A stretch of DNA of 64,000 bases from Alteriqipengyuania abyssalis (lineage in GTDB: Bacteria > Pseudomonadota > Alphaproteobacteria > Sphingomonadales > Sphingomonadaceae). The DNA is taken from contig NZ_JAHWXP010000001.1 of the NCBI RefSeq assembly GCF_019857185.1, positions 372,001 to 436,000 on the forward strand, given 5' to 3'. Numbering within the stretch: the first letter of the stretch is position 1; each line of letters starts with the position of its first letter. Below are positions 61,262 through 64,000 of this stretch, piece by piece. A program made the translations under genes and the position numbers. The notes under the pieces are model-generated. The model saw nothing but the letters and a program-made list of their open reading frames with translations, did no database searches and had not been told where the DNA came from.

Positions 61262-63715
61262 TTAGCTGGTCCGCAGCCGCTCCAGCGCCTGCGCCATCGC
61301 CACATAGAGCTTGCCCACTTCGGAGCCCAGCAGCGTCACCGCCAGCGCATTGCCGTCGCGGGTCGACAGCAGCGTGCGCAGCATGGCCTCGAAATCGTGG
61401 ATGTAGCGGTTCACGTTGCTCCGGAAATCCGCATCCTCGTCATACAGCTCGGCGATTTCGCGCGCCTGCCGATTGTCGAGCAGGCGCACCGCGCGCCGGG
61501 TGAACACGCCGCGATCGCCGCGCAGATAGCTGGCCCAGGCGGTGTCGGAGACCTCGCCGGATAGCGACTTGGCGATGTCGATCGCGTTGGAATTGAGGCT
61601 TTCGGTAATCAGCGCCACGCGCCGCGCGAAGTCGTTGTCGACCTGCTCCTCGGCCCGCTCGCGCGCGACCGAGACGCGGGTTTCGAGATTGCCCGCCAGC
61701 TCGTTCACCAGCGCCAGCTGATCGCGCAGCTGGCGTGCGGCATCGCGTGCCGCATCGGCGGAGCGCCCTGTCGCTTCGCGCAGCTCGGCGAGCGCCTCGT
61801 CCGCCTGCGTGCGGACCGCATCGCCCACTGCACGGGCAGCCTCCTCGCCGATCCTGGTCCCGAGCTGCTCGCCTTCGCTCTCGGCATACTCCGCCAGCAG
61901 CGTGCGCGCCTTCTCGGCTGTCGTTTCGAGCTGGGAAACCGCCTCGGCGAGACGCTCGCTGGTGGCTTGTGCGACCACGCCGGTCTCTTCGTCGAGCGCC
62001 GCAAGCGTGGTGCGCAGCGCGGTAATGCCCTCGGCCATGTTTTCGCGCGTTTCGGCCAGCCGGTCGTCGATCCGGTCGGCGACGGAGAAGATCTCCTCCC
62101 CCTTCTCGCGGGTCTCGATCACGTAGGCTGACAGGCGCTCGCTCTTCTCGGCGCCTTCGTCGATTGTCCGGCGCAGCTTTTCGGAATTGTCGCGCAGCGC
62201 CTGCAAGCGCGCCTCGGCGGCTTCCATCGCGGTGGGCAGGACTTCGCGGCTGTGCTTGGCGCCCGCGTGGATCAGTTCGAGCAGGCGCACTCCGGCTTCG
62301 GTCACTTCGTCCAACGTGGTGCCGAGCGCGGCGAGCCCTTCGCGCCCGCTGCCGAGCCGCGTTTCGAGATCGTCCGTAGCCTCGAGCAGATTGTCTCGCG
62401 AGGATGCGGTGGTACTGGCGATCTCGGCCAGTCGCTCGCTCGCCTCGGCCAGCCGCTCGGCCGTGCTGTCGCCCGCTTCGGCAATTTCGCGGGCGATCTC
62501 GCCATGCTTTTCGCGGCGTTCCTCGACTGCAGTGTCGATCGCGGAGAGCCGATCTTCGAGCGAGGCAAGCGCCAGCCGCTCCATCTCTTCCAGCCGGGTG
62601 CGCCGGGCGTCGACCCAATCGACAAATTCGCGATCCCGCTCCTTCATCGACTCGTCGATCCGCACCGCCTCGTCATGCAGCGAGGCAAGCCGTGCCTGTG
62701 CCGATTCCATCGCATGCTCGTCGATCGACTGAACCTCGCCGATCGCGTCGGTCAGGCGTTCGCGAAGCTTGTCGATCCGGCCCTGAGCCGCCGCCAGCGC
62801 CTCCACTTCGCGACCGTCCAGATCCGCGCGGAAGCTCTCGCTGCGTTCGCGCAGCGCGGTGAAGCGCGCATCCGCCATTGCCTCGAGTTCGGCGACCCGG
62901 TCGCCCAGAGTGGTCAGCGTGCGATCGACTTGGGTGCGGAAATGTTCGACATGCCGCTCACCCGCCTCGCCGAATTCGTTGAGTTTGGTGAGGCCGGTTG
63001 TCAGGCCGTCGAGCGCGCCCTGCGCGCGCTCACCCGCCGAGCCGACGGCGTTGGCGGCATCGCGCGAGGCATTGGCGATCACCGGCAGATCGTCACGCAG
63101 GCGGGCCATGTTGGCCAGCGCGGTTTCGGAGACGCAGGCGATCCGCTCCACCTCTTCGCCGTTTTCGGCCACCAGCGCTTCGATCCGGTCGGCATTCTGC
63201 GACAGGCGCGAGGCGGCGACCCGGCCGTGCGATTCCAGTTCGCGGGTCTGCTGGGTCAGGAACTCGCGCGCCAGGCTCAGCTCGCGGTTGATCGCGGTCA
63301 GCCGGGTTTCGAGTTCCGCAATATCCACCGCAGCAGCACGGGCGGTCGCCCGGAAGCGCTTGCTCTGGCGGCCCATGCGCTGGCTCGCGGCGAACCATAC
63401 GAAGGCGATCAGCAGGGCGGGGACGGACCAGGCGATGATCGCATCGGCCCACATGTTCGGGGCCATTCGGGTGAAACTGTCAGGCCCGCGCGCGATCACG
63501 AACAGCGCGGTCCACCCGGCCAGCGCGATCAGCGCAATGGCGGTGACCAGCGGGCTGGCGATACGTGGCATGCGCTCTGCGGGCGAATCCTCTTCGTCCA
63601 CCAGCCAATCCTCGTCCGGAAAAGTGACCGGTTCGCGGAGAGGGCGCGCGGCATCCTCCGCCTTTGGCTCCGTCGTGTCCTTGCCGACTACTCTGATCGA
63701 AGAACCCCCACTCAT
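61262..63715 (-). CDS. Large membrane-anchored coiled-coil protein
   Basis: 817 residues. An acidic N-terminal tail (to about residue 48) leads to two transmembrane helices (about 54-76 and 91-110). A very long alpha-helical, heptad-rich region (about 120-700, rich in Ala/Glu/Arg/Leu, with repeated GERxxEA-like patterns such as LAEASERLAEIAST) follows. The C-terminal about 120 residues look globular (SGEVSDTAWASYLRGDRGVFTRRAVRLLDNRQAREIAELYDED). No known enzymatic motif is seen. It may organise a cell-envelope or chromosome-linked structure. It is divergent from the Hpt-like gene with a 71-bp spacer. Confidence 0.85.
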   Translation of the reverse strand: MSGGSSIRVVGKDTTEPKAEDAARPLREPVTFPDEDWLVDEEDSPAERMPRIASPLVTAIALIALAGWTALFVIARGPDSFTRMAPNMWADAIIAWSVPALLIAFVWFAASQRMGRQSKRFRATARAAAVDIAELETRLTAINRELSLAREFLTQQTRELESHGRVAASRLSQNADRIEALVAENGEEVERIACVSETALANMARLRDDLPVIANASRDAANAVGSAGERAQGALDGLTTGLTKLNEFGEAGERHVEHFRTQVDRTLTTLGDRVAELEAMADARFTALRERSESFRADLDGREVEALAAAQGRIDKLRERLTDAIGEVQSIDEHAMESAQARLASLHDEAVRIDESMKERDREFVDWVDARRTRLEEMERLALASLEDRLSAIDTAVEERREKHGEIAREIAEAGDSTAERLAEASERLAEIASTTASSRDNLLEATDDLETRLGSGREGLAALGTTLDEVTEAGVRLLELIHAGAKHSREVLPTAMEAAEARLQALRDNSEKLRRTIDEGAEKSERLSAYVIETREKGEEIFSVADRIDDRLAETRENMAEGITALRTTLAALDEETGVVAQATSERLAEAVSQLETTAEKARTLLAEYAESEGEQLGTRIGEEAARAVGDAVRTQADEALAELREATGRSADAARDAARQLRDQLALVNELAGNLETRVSVARERAEEQVDNDFARRVALITESLNSNAIDIAKSLSGEVSDTAWASYLRGDRGVFTRRAVRLLDNRQAREIAELYDEDADFRSNVNRYIHDFEAMLRTLLSTRDGNALAVTLLGSEVGKLYVAMAQALERLRTS

Positions 63716-63786
63716 GATCAGAGGCTTACCACGTTTCCGGGCCGGTTAAACCCCACGTTAACGCACCGCTCGCTACAATAATCCAC

Positions 63787-64000
63787 ATGGCTTTCGAGAA
63801 TGCTGCCTTTACGGCCACGCTCACCGCTGCGGCGGGTGACGATCCTGCGCTGCTCAGCGAGCTGCGCGGCGCGTTTCGCGAAAGCCTGGCCCAGCAGATC
63901 GACCTGTTGCACCGTTCGCGGTGCGACGGGAACTGGCTGGTCGCGGCGCAGCGGATCAAGGGGCTGGCCGCCAGCTTCCACGCAGACGAGCTGATCGTGC
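63787..64000 (+). CDS. Degenerate Hpt-domain protein, truncated by the window end
   Basis: 71 codons are visible, starting MAFENAAFTATLTAAAGDD. The helical pattern ALLSELRGAFRESLAQQIDLL then AAQRIKGLAASFHADELI matches an Hpt four-helix bundle, whose acceptor motif is normally AH-x-(L/I)-K-G. Here the position is Q55, so the phosphorylatable histidine is missing. The rest continues outside the window. It could be a pseudo-Hpt that binds a response regulator without accepting phosphate. Confidence 0.65.
   Translation, partial: MAFENAAFTATLTAAAGDDPALLSELRGAFRESLAQQIDLLHRSRCDGNWLVAAQRIKGLAASFHADELIV

Noticed and set aside
63800-63994. A 64-codon + frame overlapping the Hpt-like gene
   Set aside because: It is out of frame with the Hpt-like gene, has no ribosome site, and is rich in Arg/Ser/Pro like other shadow frames.
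1-64000. CRISPR array, prophage, integron, transposon or genomic island
   Set aside because: No regularly spaced repeats, integrase, transposase, tail or terminase genes, and no tRNA flanking site. The only repeats are palindromic intergenic elements and short operator-like repeats.
1-64000. tRNA or rRNA genes
   Set aside because: Spacers between genes are short and none shows a cloverleaf or rRNA-like sequence by eye. A tRNA scan would settle this.

Overview
The window is 64 kb of dense, GC-rich bacterial chromosome with short spacers and many ATGA/GTGA stop-start overlaps. Gene content points to an alphaproteobacterium of the Sphingomonadales, most likely Erythrobacteraceae (Erythrobacter, Qipengyuania or Altererythrobacter type). 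The evidence is an exosortase A (XrtA) exopolysaccharide locus, an alphaproteobacterial nuo operon followed by birA-coaX-rnj-DUF1467, an RNase E with a C-terminal GWW motif, and convergent gene ends carrying C/G-rich palindromic repeats. This placement is inferred from gene content, not computed. I found no rRNA, tRNA, insertion sequence, integrase, prophage or CRISPR array.

Region 1 (1-16647): an XrtA exopolysaccharide/protein-sorting locus. A divergent, truncated GNAT/FemAB-like gene sits at the left edge. Twelve + strand genes follow: acyl-CoA ligase, PLP decarboxylase, Wza-like export lipoprotein, Wzz-like chain-length protein, tyrosine autokinase, outer-membrane barrel, ExeA-like ATPase, polysaccharide deacetylase, FemAB transferase, glycosyltransferase, exosortase fused to an EpsI domain, and asparagine-synthase-like amidotransferase. 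Together they should make, export and modify a polysaccharide and cleave PEP-CTERM proteins. No PEP-CTERM substrate is in view. An RpfF-like (DSF synthase) gene follows at 16785.

Region 2 (17.7-39.1 kb): housekeeping genes in short, often convergent units. They are sdhB-thioesterase-zapE, an SDR, a haloalkane dehalogenase, rne, an AmiC-type amidase, PBP1A, prfB, a lipoprotein-like methyltransferase, a nitronate-monooxygenase-like flavoprotein, an alpha/beta hydrolase, an Amt transporter, a 2-hydroxyacid dehydrogenase, an SH3-domain protein, a thiolase and an aldehyde dehydrogenase. Two palindromic repeat elements lie between convergent genes (21031-21138 and 36210-36343).

Region 3 (39.2-61.2 kb): the complete 14-subunit complex I operon nuoA-N, then birA, coaX, rnj and a DUF1467 gene. 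Its distinctive property is eight extra genes embedded between nuo genes and tightly coupled to them. These are a lipoprotein (between C and D), a small exported protein (D and E), two tiny membrane proteins (E and F), and four tandem paralogous exported proteins (F and G). Each of the four paralogs carries a duplicated two-cysteine module. This cell-envelope gene set inside a respiratory operon is the best candidate for an undescribed system here.

Region 4 (61.2-64 kb): a large membrane-anchored coiled-coil protein, divergent from a truncated Hpt-like gene whose phospho-acceptor histidine is replaced by glutamine.
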